From assembly GCA_023489205.1 (NCBI GenBank), contig JAMDDF010000042.1, positions 1-7,783 of the forward strand: a stretch of DNA of 7,783 nucleotides. The letters run 5' to 3'. A program made the translations under genes and the position numbers. The notes under the pieces are model-generated. The model was not told the origin of the DNA. It saw nothing but the letters and a program-made list of their open reading frames with translations, and made no database searches. Below, in pieces: positions 1 through 5,647 of this stretch. This stretch comes from Actinomycetota bacterium (GTDB lineage Bacteria > Actinomycetota > Acidimicrobiia > Acidimicrobiales > Palsa-688). The first letter of the stretch is position 1, and every line of letters begins with the position of its first letter.

Positions 1-1085
1 TCAGAGACAAGGCCAAGGCGCGCCCCGCTGGCCGCGATCGCCAGTGGGTCGAAGTTCGCGACTTCCAACAAGACTGTGGACGTTGTCGCGGATATCTCAG
101 CCCTGGCACCGCCCATGATCCCCCCGAGGCCGACTGGCGTACCCTCCGCATCGCAGATCACGACGTCGTCTGGGCAAAGTTCACGTTCCACGCCATCGAG
201 GGTCACGAGCCGCTCGCCCGCACGGCCTCGCCGCACTTCCAGGCCCCTGCCGCCGAGGCGGGAAATGTCATAGGGGTGGTTGGGCTGGCCGAGCTCGAGC
301 ATGACGTAATTCGACACGTCCACGACCGCGCTTAGCGGGCGCATACCCGCCAGGGCAAGCCGCCGTCTCACCAGCGGGGCGACAACGGCGTGCTCGACAT
401 TTTCGACGACCGTGCCGGTGAAGCGGGGGCAGAGGTCCCTAGCATTGGGGTCGACACTGACCGAGGCGGCCTCCACGTCTTTAGCGACGACATGAGGCGC
501 CACGGGCACCGAAAAGGGCAAGTCGAGCCCGGCAGCCAGTTCGCGCGCTACGCCAACGACACCAAAACAGTCGCCTCTGTTGGGGCTTATCTCCAAGTCG
601 AAGACGACATCACCGCCAAAGCCGAACGCCTCCGCCGCCGGCTGGCCCGGTGTGGCAGACGCCGGGTCGAACAAAAAAATCGCCGGTGAGGGGCCTTCCG
701 GCCCGACCCCGAGCTCGGTGGCCGAACATAGCATCCCGTTTGACCACTCGCCCCTCACCTTGCGACGGCCTATCTCCATGCCGTTGGGCATGACGGTACC
801 AAGCGTTGCCAACGGCACGAGGTCACCGGGTCTCATGTTGAAGGCACCGCACACTACCTGGCGCGCCTCGCCATCACCCGCGTCCACATCTACCAGCTGC
901 ACGCGGTCTGCACCCGGGTGCCGGCGCGTCTCGAGCACCCGAGCGACGACCACGCCGTCGAAGGGGGACGCTACGACCTCGCTGCTTTCTACCACCAGGC
1001 CAAGGGAGCTGAGCGCATCGGCGATGCGCTCAGCAGGGCCCTCGGGCGGGGTGAACTCCTTCAGCCAACTGAGCGGTACGCGCAT
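1..1085 (-). CDS. pheT: Phenylalanyl-tRNA synthetase beta subunit, N-terminal 361 residues (3' end outside window)
   Basis: PheT is the beta chain of the cytoplasmic alpha2beta2 enzyme that charges tRNA-Phe; it binds tRNA and carries the site that hydrolyses mischarged Tyr-tRNA-Phe. The ATG at 1085 gives MRVPLSWLKEF, the usual PheT beginning, and the frame stays open to the window edge. Visible domains: the N-terminal B1 piece; an EMAP-II-like tRNA-binding fold at about residues 39-150 (HPGADRV at 56-62, GTVMPNGMEIG near 96-106, SNGMLCS near 115-121); ISPNRGDC near 166-173; and most of the B3/B4 editing domain from about 210 (CPRFTG, VSNYVMLELGQPNHPYD with His270, GGIMGGARAE ending at Glu330). 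About 361 of the usual 800 residues are present, so the B5 and C-terminal anticodon-binding-fold domains lie beyond position 1. It follows pheS by 16 bp, with AAAGG about 12 bases before the ATG as a rather distant ribosome site. Confidence 0.97.
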   Translation of the reverse strand, partial: MRVPLSWLKEFTPPEGPAERIADALSSLGLVVESSEVVASPFDGVVVARVLETRRHPGADRVQLVDVDAGDGEARQVVCGAFNMRPGDLVPLATLGTVMPNGMEIGRRKVRGEWSNGMLCSATELGVGPEGPSPAIFLFDPASATPGQPAAEAFGFGGDVVFDLEISPNRGDCFGVVGVARELAAGLDLPFSVPVAPHVVAKDVEAASVSVDPNARDLCPRFTGTVVENVEHAVVAPLVRRRLALAGMRPLSAVVDVSNYVMLELGQPNHPYDISRLGGRGLEVRRGRAGERLVTLDGVERELCPDDVVICDAEGTPVGLGGIMGGARAEISATTSTVLLEVANFDPLAIAASGARLGLVS

Positions 1086-1092
1086 AAACCTG

Positions 1093-1117
1093 AAAAACCT
1101 TTCAGAACTGTGAAAGG
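1093..1117 (-). terminator. Terminator-like hairpin plus U-tract at the pheS-pheT junction
   Basis: On the minus strand, CCTTTCA (1117-1111), loop CAGTTC and TGAAAGG (1104-1098) form a perfect 7-bp stem followed directly by five Ts (1097-1093), the shape of a small intrinsic terminator. It overlaps the last codons and the TGA stop of pheS and lies 8 bases upstream of the pheT ATG. A second, mutually exclusive stem, CTGAAA-GGTT-TTTCAG (1105-1090), would pair the 3' arm with the U-tract. The stem is only about 40% GC, so termination would be partial at best. The same bases also encode the conserved FLSQF end of PheS, so the dyad could be partly accidental. Confidence 0.35.
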
Positions 1118-2220
1118 AAGCGGATGTCGTTGTCCAACAAGTCGCGCAGGTCCGCCAGGCCGCTCGACGCTGCCGCCATCCTGTCGATGCCAAAACCCCA
1201 CGCGAAGCCCGTATAGCGTTCCGGGTCCACCCCTACAGCTTCGAACACTGCCGGGTCGACCATTCCGCACCCGCCCAGCTCGACCCAGCCCGACCCAGCG
1301 CAAGTCCTACAGCCCCGGCCCCCGCACATCCAGCACGTCACGTCGTACTCAGCGGAAGGTTCGGTGAAGGGGAAAAAGCTGGGGCGCAACCTGGCACGCC
1401 GGCCCGGGCCGAAAAATGCCTCTACAAAGGCGTCGAGCGTGCCTGCCAGGTGGGCCATGGAAATCCCCTCGTCCACCACAAGCCCTTCGATCTGGTGGAA
1501 CACGGGCAGGTGCGAGGCATCGGGCGTGTCACGTCGGTAGCAGCGCCCTGGGACAACGGCGTAGATGGGAGGCTGGCGCGACTGCATCAGCCGAGCCTGC
1601 ACTGGCGAGGTGTGCGTGCGCAGCACAGCCGCTGCACCCTTTTGGACGGCCCGGTCACCTGGGCCTATATCGGTTCTGTCCCCATCTGCTCCGCTTAGGT
1701 AAAACGTGTCGAACATCCCGCGCGCCGGGTGATGGGGGGGCATGTTCAGAGCCTGGAAATTATGCCAGTCGTCTTCGACTTCTGGGCCCTCGTCCACTTC
1801 GAAGCCCATCGACACGAAAATGTCCTCAAGCTCCTCACGCACCTGGGTCACCAGGTGGAGGTGCCCCCGAAGGACCGGCTGGGGAGGGGCATCGGCCAAC
1901 GCCCCAGCTCCAGAGCGAGCCAGCAGGGCAGTTTCGCAGAGATCCAGGCGCTCCGACTCCGAGCGCTGGCGAGCCTCTTTTGCCTCGAGCTCTGCCATGC
2001 GTCGCTCGAAAAGCTCCTCCAAGTCGGACCGCGCCGCTTGGAGCGCCCGGCCGAGCTCAGCGCGCTGGTCAGGACTGAGATCCCGCAACGTGCCCGTGAG
2101 CTTGGCTAGCGCACTCCTTTTGCCAAAGGCTTCCGGCTCCACCACGCGGAGCTCTGCCACTGAACGGGCGCTTTGGACTAGCTCTCTGCCCCGCTGCACT
2201 GCGTCGGTTACTAGGTTCAT
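1102..2220 (-). CDS. pheS: Phenylalanyl-tRNA synthetase alpha subunit
   Basis: PheS is the catalytic alpha chain of phenylalanyl-tRNA synthetase; it activates Phe with ATP and transfers it to tRNA-Phe. The 372-residue product has an N-terminal coiled-coil tRNA-binding arm (about 1-95) and then the class II core: HPARGMFDTFYL (165-175), RTHTSPVQAR (201-210), motif 2 region GRCYRRDTPDASHLPVFHQIEG (225-246), GWVELGGCGMVDP (311-323) and motif 3 region GFAWGFGIDRM (338-348), ending NDIRFLSQF. Ala340 corresponds to the position that sets amino acid size selectivity in E. coli PheS. A Cys296-x2-Cys299-x4-Cys304-x2-Cys307 cluster sits just before the GWVE motif and could bind zinc; I recall similar clusters in other bacterial PheS. 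The linker before HLHLVTQ (about 93-118) and the stretch 176-199 look longer than usual. The ATG at 2220 overlaps the upstream stop as ATGA; a longer reading to 2256 would add 12 unlike residues. Confidence 0.97.
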   Translation of the reverse strand: MNLVTDAVQRGRELVQSARSVAELRVVEPEAFGKRSALAKLTGTLRDLSPDQRAELGRALQAARSDLEELFERRMAELEAKEARQRSESERLDLCETALLARSGAGALADAPPQPVLRGHLHLVTQVREELEDIFVSMGFEVDEGPEVEDDWHNFQALNMPPHHPARGMFDTFYLSGADGDRTDIGPGDRAVQKGAAAVLRTHTSPVQARLMQSRQPPIYAVVPGRCYRRDTPDASHLPVFHQIEGLVVDEGISMAHLAGTLDAFVEAFFGPGRRARLRPSFFPFTEPSAEYDVTCWMCGGRGCRTCAGSGWVELGGCGMVDPAVFEAVGVDPERYTGFAWGFGIDRMAAASSGLADLRDLLDNDIRFLSQF

Positions 2221-3227
2221 GACGCTGCCAGCTTGCCAGCTACAGGACTTCCCCAAGGGCTAATTCCCCTCCGCCGGCGCTGGCGCGCCGCCTCGAAGCA
2301 AAGTACCGAGGTTGCGGCCCCAACGTTCAAGGACTCGGCACCGCCAGGCATCGGTATGCTCACAAGCCCGTCAAGGTGGGCACCAAGCGCCGACAGGGGC
2401 AGGCCGGAGGACTCGTTGCCGACCACAAAAGCGCATGGTTGGCTCAGGTCCAGCTCGTCGTAGCTGGCACCACCCGAAGGTACCGCCCCCCACCGATGAA
2501 GACCCCAAGTGCCGAGCTCGCCCAGCAACGGCTCAAGTGCCCCGGCCATGACGACCGGCACGTGGAACACAGCCCCGGCCGAAGAACGTACTGCCTTGGG
2601 GTTCCACATGTCGACCGTCCCCTTGCAGCAAACGATGCCGCTAGCACCTGCTGCCCACGCCGAACGCACCAATGTCCCCGCATTGCCCGGGTCACGCACG
2701 TCTGCACAAACGACAACCAGCTCAGGGCTTTGCGCCCTCAGCCTGTCCAAGCTGGCGCGCTCTAGGACGCACACCGCTATGAGCGGCTGAGGCGAGACCG
2801 TGCCTGCCACGCGCTCCAAGACACCAGGGGCCAGTTCGAAGACCCGTGCACCAGCTCCATAGCAGCGCTCGACGACCCGCGCCAAGCGTGCGCTCGGCCC
2901 CATCTCATGGCCAGCCGCTCCTACTCCTCCCCCCGCCAGTGTTCCCCCCGCCAGTGTTCCTCCCGCCAGTGTTCCCTCGGCCAGTGTTCCCTCGGCCAGT
3001 GTTCCCTCGGCCAGTGTTCCCTCGGCCAGTGTTCCTCCCACCACCCGGTCCCAGCCAGCGGCAAGGAAGACGGCCTCGATGCCAGCGTCGGCAGCGAGCG
3101 CTTCTTCCAACAGGTTGGGCCCCTCGATCACAAAGCGGCCCTCTTGTTCTCGCGCGCTACGTCGCCCAACAAGACGCCGGAGCCGCTGGACGCGCGGATG
3201 GCGGTAGTCGAGGCTGCGCGCTGCCAC
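2217..3227 (-). CDS. TrmH/SpoU-family RNA 2'-O-ribose methyltransferase with internal pentapeptide repeats
   Basis: The protein is a SpoU (SPOUT-class) methyltransferase expected to transfer a methyl group from S-adenosylmethionine to a ribose 2'-OH of rRNA or tRNA; the exact target cannot be read here. Residues about 30-155 form the L30e-like substrate-binding domain (RFVIEGPNLLEEAL, then VSPQPLIAVC). The knotted catalytic domain follows: motif 1 DVRDPGNAGTLVRSA (176-190, with Asn182 and Arg188), motif 2 VVGNESSGLP (268-277, Glu272) and motif 3 IPMPGGAESLNVGAATSV (291-308). The oddity is residues 65-99, four GTLAE then three GTLAG units, inserted in a loop of the L30e-like domain and followed by a Gly/Ala-rich stretch. 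The 336-residue length exceeds the roughly 260-280 usual for the family, largely because of this insert. The GTG start at 3227 directly abuts the rplT TAG stop; the end overlaps pheS by 4 bp. The position between rplT and pheS matches the tsnR-like gene of other actinobacteria. Confidence 0.93.
   Translation of the reverse strand: MAARSLDYRHPRVQRLRRLVGRRSAREQEGRFVIEGPNLLEEALAADAGIEAVFLAAGWDRVVGGTLAEGTLAEGTLAEGTLAEGTLAGGTLAGGTLAGGGVGAAGHEMGPSARLARVVERCYGAGARVFELAPGVLERVAGTVSPQPLIAVCVLERASLDRLRAQSPELVVVCADVRDPGNAGTLVRSAWAAGASGIVCCKGTVDMWNPKAVRSSAGAVFHVPVVMAGALEPLLGELGTWGLHRWGAVPSGGASYDELDLSQPCAFVVGNESSGLPLSALGAHLDGLVSIPMPGGAESLNVGAATSVLCFEAARQRRRRGISPWGSPVAGKLAAS
2929..3033 (-). repeat. Seven-copy 15-bp in-frame tandem repeat (minisatellite)
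   Basis: Seven contiguous 15-base units are present. Read on the plus strand, units 4 to 7 (2974-3033) are identical (ccctcggccagtgtt), units 1 and 2 (2929-2958) are identical to each other (ccccccgccagtgtt), and unit 3 (cctcccgccagtgtt) is intermediate. On the coding strand they give GTLAE four times and GTLAG three times. The period is a multiple of three, so gain or loss of units keeps the methyltransferase frame. Two homogeneous blocks suggest recent slippage or unequal exchange. Confidence 0.97.
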
Positions 3228-3629
3228 CTAGTCGGTTTTGGTAACAGCTCGCTCGCCAGCACCAGGCACGGCATTTGCCAGGGCCTCTGTGGCGACCGTT
3301 ACGAGTCGGGAAAACGCATCAGCATCACGCACAGCAAGGTCAGCCAGGACCTTGCGGTCAAGGCTCACCCCAGCCACCCGTAGGCCGGCGATGAAGCGGC
3401 TGTAGGTGGAGCCATTGGCGCGACAGGCAGCGTTTATGCGCTGCGCCCAGAGGCGGCGGAACTCGCCCTTCCTCGCTCGCCTGTCCCTGTAGGCGTAAGC
3501 AAAGGAGTGCATGACCTGCTCGTGCGCGGCCCTGTAGCTACGGCTCTTATTGCCGTAATAGCCCTTGGCCGCCTCCAGCACCGCACGGCGGTGCTTCTTG
3601 CTGTGGACCGAACGCTTGACACGCGCCAT
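3228..3629 (-). CDS. rplT: 50S ribosomal protein L20
   Basis: L20 binds 23S rRNA early in assembly of the large subunit; in E. coli and B. subtilis it also represses its own operon. The 133-residue product starts [15 protein letters not shown] and contains the family's basic N-terminal helix ([18 protein letters not shown]), [26 protein letters not shown] (about 46-71) and the globular end [31 protein letters not shown]. It is slightly longer than the usual 117-120 residues because of a C-terminal tail ([13 protein letters not shown]). The ATG at 3629 has AAGAGG about nine bases upstream. It follows rpmI by 51 bp, and its TAG stop abuts the GTG of the methyltransferase gene. Confidence 0.98.
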   Translation of the reverse strand: MARVKRSVHSKKHRRAVLEAAKGYYGNKSRSYRAAHEQVMHSFAYAYRDRRARKGEFRRLWAQRINAACRANGSTYSRFIAGLRVAGVSLDRKVLADLAVRDADAFSRLVTVATEALANAVPGAGERAVTKTD

Positions 3630-3680
3630 TGCTCTGTACCTCTTGCTCTCTGCCTCTCAGACCCCAACCTAGACGTCCAG

Positions 3681-3875
3681 CTAGATACCCAGCATGCGCT
3701 TGACGGCAGAAGCGTCACTCGCTGAAACGTCTCCCGGACGCGCCAAGCGGCGCATACGGCTCGACTCTTTTTTTTCGGCCAAGTGAGACCTCATTGCTTG
3801 ACGGCGGCGAAGCCTGCCACTCCCAGTCACTTTGAAGCGCTTAGCCGCGCCACGGTCGGTCTTTTGCTTGGGCAT
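3681..3875 (-). CDS. rpmI: 50S ribosomal protein L35
   Basis: L35 is a small basic protein of the large ribosomal subunit. The 64-residue product MPKQKTDRGAAKRFKVTGSGRLRRRQAMRSHLAEKK has the family signature (K-T-x-R-x-AAKRFK-x-TGSGK/R-x-x-R) and normal length, ending AVKRMLGI. The ATG at 3875 is preceded by GAGAGG and GAGG. The gene lies between infC and rplT as in most bacteria. The KK codons in its middle form a run of eight As (around 3768-3775), which contains a slippery-type A AAA AAG heptamer; no downstream feature suggests that it is used. Confidence 0.97.
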   Translation of the reverse strand: MPKQKTDRGAAKRFKVTGSGRLRRRQAMRSHLAEKKESSRMRRLARPGDVSASDASAVKRMLGI

Positions 3876-4045
3876 CGGGCCTCAACCTCTCGTTTCCACC
3901 GGGCGGGGCGCCAGCCAGGGGTATACCCGCGCCACGGATGCCGGTTGTTAAGCAAATAACCTAGCAGAAACTACTGGCGTTCGTCCACACCCGCAGCGTT
4001 GCCTGACCACCGTGCGCGGCGGCCCAGTCCCAAGCCCCACTCCTA
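3876..4045 (-). promoter_or_regulatory. infC-rpmI spacer with AT-rich dyad; possible internal promoter
   Basis: This 170-base gap is long for an otherwise compact cluster. It holds an AT-rich imperfect inverted repeat at 3943-3961 (GGTTGTT-aagca-AATAACC on the plus strand, one mismatch) and a perfect 10-bp palindrome GGGTATACCC at 3919-3928. On the minus strand, TTAACA within the first element and TATACC in the second resemble -35 and -10 hexamers, but they are 20 bp apart, longer than the ideal 17. An extra promoter for rpmI-rplT or a leader bound by L20 are both possible. I see no strong terminator and no ORF worth calling. Confidence 0.25.
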
Positions 4046-4783
4046 TCAGGGCGCGGCCGAGGCCGGGACGCTGGGTGGCGCCACCACGTCGGCCGGACGC
4101 GCTATGGCGGCGCTGCCTGCACCGTCAGCCGCTGCACCGTCAGTTGCAGTGGCCCCCCGTCCTGCTTGCGCGCCCAAAGACGCTCCCTGGCCGTTAGAGG
4201 CTCTCTCGGCCCTCTCAAGCGGCCCTTCTTGAGAGGCGGGTGACTGGTGGCTCTGCCTCGTACGTCTGTCTGGAGCGAGGACCATAGTCATGTTTTTCCC
4301 GTCGAGCTTGGGCGCCGCCTCCACCTTCCCGAGGGAGGAAACCTGGCCGACGAGCTCATCAAGGATCTTCATCCCGAGGTCAGGATGGCTCACCTCGCGA
4401 CCGCGAAAGGTAACGGTCACCTTCACCTTGTGCCCCTCCTCGAGGAACTTGCCCACCTGGCGTGTCTTGGTGTCGAAGTCACCTGAACCGATCTTGGGCC
4501 GGTACTTCATCTCTTTGATGCTGGTGTTGGTGGCCTTTTTCTTCGACTCCCCCGCCTTTTGAGCGGTCTCGTACTTGAACCGGTTGTAGTCCATGATCCG
4601 CACGACTGGTGGGTTGGCGTCCGGCGCCACCTCCACCAAGTCCAGATCGAGCTGACGTGCCGCGGCAAGGGCTTCGGGAAGTGTCTTCAGCCCGAGCTGT
4701 TTGCCCTCGGCATCGATGAGACGGACCTCGCGCGCCCGGATTCGGTCGTTGACACGGTGCCCGTTGGTGTCTGGTGTGGCTAT
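4046..4783 (-). CDS. infC: Translation initiation factor IF-3 with long C-terminal tail, apparent AUA start
   Basis: IF-3 binds the 30S subunit, keeps it apart from 50S, and proofreads start codon and initiator tRNA. The 245-residue reading has the N domain (HRVNDRIRAREVRLIDAEGKQLG at 9-31, then DLVEVAPDANPPVVRIMDYNRFKYE near 48-72), a lysine-rich linker (KAGESKKK), and the C domain (KEMKYRPKIGSGDFDTKTRQVGKFLEEGHKVKVTVTFRGRE near 90-130, ending MTMVLAP at 165-171). Residues 172-245 are a low-complexity Ala/Pro/Gly tail beyond the usual 170-180 residues; such tails occur in actinobacterial IF-3. An in-frame TAG lies at 4801-4799. No ATG, GTG or TTG occurs between that stop and position 4639, which is already inside the conserved N domain. 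The only start with a good ribosome site is ATA at 4783-4781, eight bases after AAGGAG. Rare start codons are an established feature of infC (AUU in E. coli) and mediate IF-3 autoregulation. Confidence 0.95.
   Translation of the reverse strand: MATPDTNGHRVNDRIRAREVRLIDAEGKQLGLKTLPEALAAARQLDLDLVEVAPDANPPVVRIMDYNRFKYETAQKAGESKKKATNTSIKEMKYRPKIGSGDFDTKTRQVGKFLEEGHKVKVTVTFRGREVSHPDLGMKILDELVGQVSSLGKVEAAPKLDGKNMTMVLAPDRRTRQSHQSPASQEGPLERAERASNGQGASLGAQAGRGATATDGAAADGAGSAAIARPADVVAPPSVPASAAP
4117..4143 (-). repeat. 15-bp-period duplication in the infC tail
   Basis: The 12-mer ctgcaccgtcag occurs at 4117-4128 and again at 4132-4143 on the plus strand, offset by 15 bp. On the coding strand it yields the repeated ADGA segment in the disordered IF-3 tail (about residues 214-223). 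The offset keeps the reading frame. Confidence 0.8.
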
Positions 4784-4797
4784 GCGCTGCTCTCCTT
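4781..4797 (-). promoter_or_regulatory. Ribosome binding site and AUA initiation codon of infC
   Basis: The minus strand reads AAGGAGAGCAGCGCATA: a strong Shine-Dalgarno AAGGAG (4797-4792), eight spacer bases and ATA (4783-4781). This is by far the best ribosome site in the window, as expected when a poor start codon is compensated. The choice of start rests on this site plus the in-frame stop just upstream. An alternative is an ATC at codon 15, which would cut into the conserved VNDRIR motif and has no comparable site. Confidence 0.8.
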
Positions 4798-4888
4798 GCT
4801 AGGGCCCCGGAACCGGCCGCTACCCGGCACCAGCCCGAGGCGGGGATGTACCTGACCGAGGTTGGCACAGTCTCTACCGGCTAGCCGC

Positions 4889-4901
4889 ATATCAATGATA
4901 T
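4889..4901. promoter_or_regulatory. 13-bp AT-rich palindrome upstream of infC
   Basis: ATATCA-a-TGATAT is a perfect dyad with one central base, standing out in GC-rich surroundings about 106 bases upstream of the infC start. Its size and symmetry suit an operator for a dimeric regulator, or it may simply be the melted region of the infC promoter (minus-strand TATCAT and GATATG resemble -10 boxes, and TTGTGA lies just upstream). No second copy was seen in the window. Confidence 0.35.
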
Positions 4902-5075
4902 AAGTCACAACGGCACCGCCGCGAAGAGAGCGCCAGTGTCGCCAAAGCGCCCACCCTTGCTTCACCTGCCTAGTCACGTCAGGTTTTCGGCACGTCAATT
5001 GGGGTGTATGACCATTTGGGCGCTGTCAGGCTCCTCGTCACACTCTCCGAGGCCACTCGGTCGGGAGTTTCATCA

Positions 5076-5081
5076 TAGGCT
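5076..5081 (+). promoter_or_regulatory. Predicted -10 box for a leaderless DUF1844 transcript
   Basis: TAGGCT fits the actinobacterial TANNNT pattern. It is followed by seven bases (agcgcag) and then the GTG at 5089, the spacing expected if transcription begins at the start codon. No Shine-Dalgarno is evident before that GTG, which supports leaderless initiation. No clear -35 box is seen. Confidence 0.4.
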
Positions 5082-5088
5082 AGCGCAG

Positions 5089-5610
5089 GTGAGCACGCTT
5101 TGGACACCGAGCGGCGAGCACCCGGTGCCGCGGACGCCGGCTGGGGGCTCTCCGACAGGAGGGCCGCCACCGGGGGCCAAGGCAACACCGAGCGGCCCCC
5201 CTGGACAGGCTGCGCGCGCCCCCAGCGGCCCTCAGCAAAAAGGACAGGCTCGATCAGCTCGCACAAATGAGCCAACCCCCGAGGAGCTCCGCGCCGCCCA
5301 AGAGGAGATGGAGGCGGTACGCGAAGAGCTGCTCTCCGCTCCCGCCGAGATCGTCGTCGCCAACCATGCCATGGGTCTCTGGGAGCTAGCTGCGCTCCAC
5401 CTCTCGAGCAGCCCGCCCCAGCTCCCACAGGCCCAACTCGCCATTGACGCTTTGTCGGCCCTGCTCGAAGGCCTGCGGGGGAGGTTGGGCGAGGCAGAAA
5501 AAAACCTCGACGACGGCCTGACGCAGATCAGGATGGCCTTCGTCCAAATAGCCCAGGCCCAGGGCACACGCCCCAGCGCCGACCAGGGGCCAGGCACCGG
5601 GCCAAGCTGA
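5089..5610 (+). CDS. DUF1844 family protein, function unknown
   Basis: The 173-residue protein has a disordered Pro/Gly/Ser-rich N-terminal half (about 1-60) and a helical C-terminal domain (about 65-155) with the DUF1844 pattern: LLSAPAEIVVANHAMGLWELAALHL (81-105), QLAIDALSALLEGLRGRLGEAEKNLDDGLTQIRMAFVQI (116-154). No catalytic residues, signal peptide or membrane segments are visible; it should be a soluble cytoplasmic protein. The start was set at GTG 5089 because it gives STLWTPSGEHPVPR, which resembles the beginning of actinobacterial relatives as I recall them, and because a -10 box precedes it. An ATG at 4936 would add 51 unconvincing residues across the infC promoter region. It is divergent from infC and converges on the Rrf2 gene with a 37-bp gap. 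Its position beside infC hints at a link to translation, but this is inference only. Confidence 0.85.
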   Translation: MSTLWTPSGEHPVPRTPAGGSPTGGPPPGAKATPSGPPGQAARAPSGPQQKGQARSARTNEPTPEELRAAQEEMEAVREELLSAPAEIVVANHAMGLWELAALHLSSSPPQLPQAQLAIDALSALLEGLRGRLGEAEKNLDDGLTQIRMAFVQIAQAQGTRPSADQGPGTGPS

Positions 5611-5647
5611 GCGCTCCCAGCGGAGGTCTTGGGGGCCAATAGGCCGC

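Larger units (their letters stand above)
4784..5088. promoter_or_regulatory. Divergent infC / DUF1844 intergenic region
   Basis: These 305 bases separate two divergent genes and should hold both promoters. The infC-proximal part (4802-4860) is very GC-rich with several short possible stems (for example CCCG-cct-CGGG and GCCG-ggtag-CGGC on the minus strand), so a structured 5' leader is plausible. An AT-rich island at about 4887-4906 contains a perfect 13-bp palindrome. Further out, the heptamer CACGTCA is repeated at 4975-4981 and 4991-4997; the outer copy overlaps a minus-strand TTGACG that could be a -35 box, but no good -10 box sits at 16-18 bp. A plus-strand reading from ATG 4936 crosses this region but looks non-coding. 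Confidence 0.5.

Noticed and set aside
580..1113. Plus-strand 177-residue reading frame opposite pheT
   Set aside because: It lies antisense to the conserved tRNA-binding domain of PheT and has no recognisable features.
1416..2078. Plus-strand 220-residue reading frame opposite pheS
   Set aside because: It is antisense to clear class II synthetase motifs, its product is Pro/Arg-rich low complexity, and it arises from GC-rich codon bias.
2221..2256. Twelve-codon N-terminal extension of PheS
   Set aside because: It has no synthetase-like sequence and lies inside the methyltransferase C terminus; the ATGA junction at 2220 is the natural start.
2221..2300. T-box or leader-peptide control upstream of pheS
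   Set aside because: The pheS start overlaps the preceding gene, so there is no untranslated leader for such an element, and no Phe-rich leader peptide was seen.
2929..3033. CRISPR-like array
   Set aside because: The units are contiguous 15-mers without spacers and are in frame within a gene, so this is a tandem repeat, not a CRISPR array.
2846..3244. Plus-strand frame with PVFPRPVFPRP repeats
   Set aside because: The repeat pattern is just the other strand of the minisatellite in the methyltransferase gene; flanking residues show no protein-like conservation.
3768..3775. Programmed frameshift at the A8 run in rpmI
   Set aside because: L35 is full length and conserved in frame 0, and the run simply encodes the conserved Lys-Lys pair; no stimulatory structure is evident.
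4637..4639. TTG at 4639 as the infC start
   Set aside because: It would remove the conserved VNDRIRAREVRLIDAEGKQLG segment, which is intact and in frame upstream.
4936..5088. ATG-initiated N-terminal extension of the DUF1844 gene
   Set aside because: The 51 added residues look like translated intergenic sequence and would cover the likely infC promoter; GTG 5089 has a -10 box at leaderless spacing.
5611..5647. Bidirectional terminator between the DUF1844 and Rrf2 genes
   Set aside because: Only 4-bp stems (CTCC/GGAG, GGCC/GGCC) and no T-tract are visible, too weak to call although a terminator is expected there.
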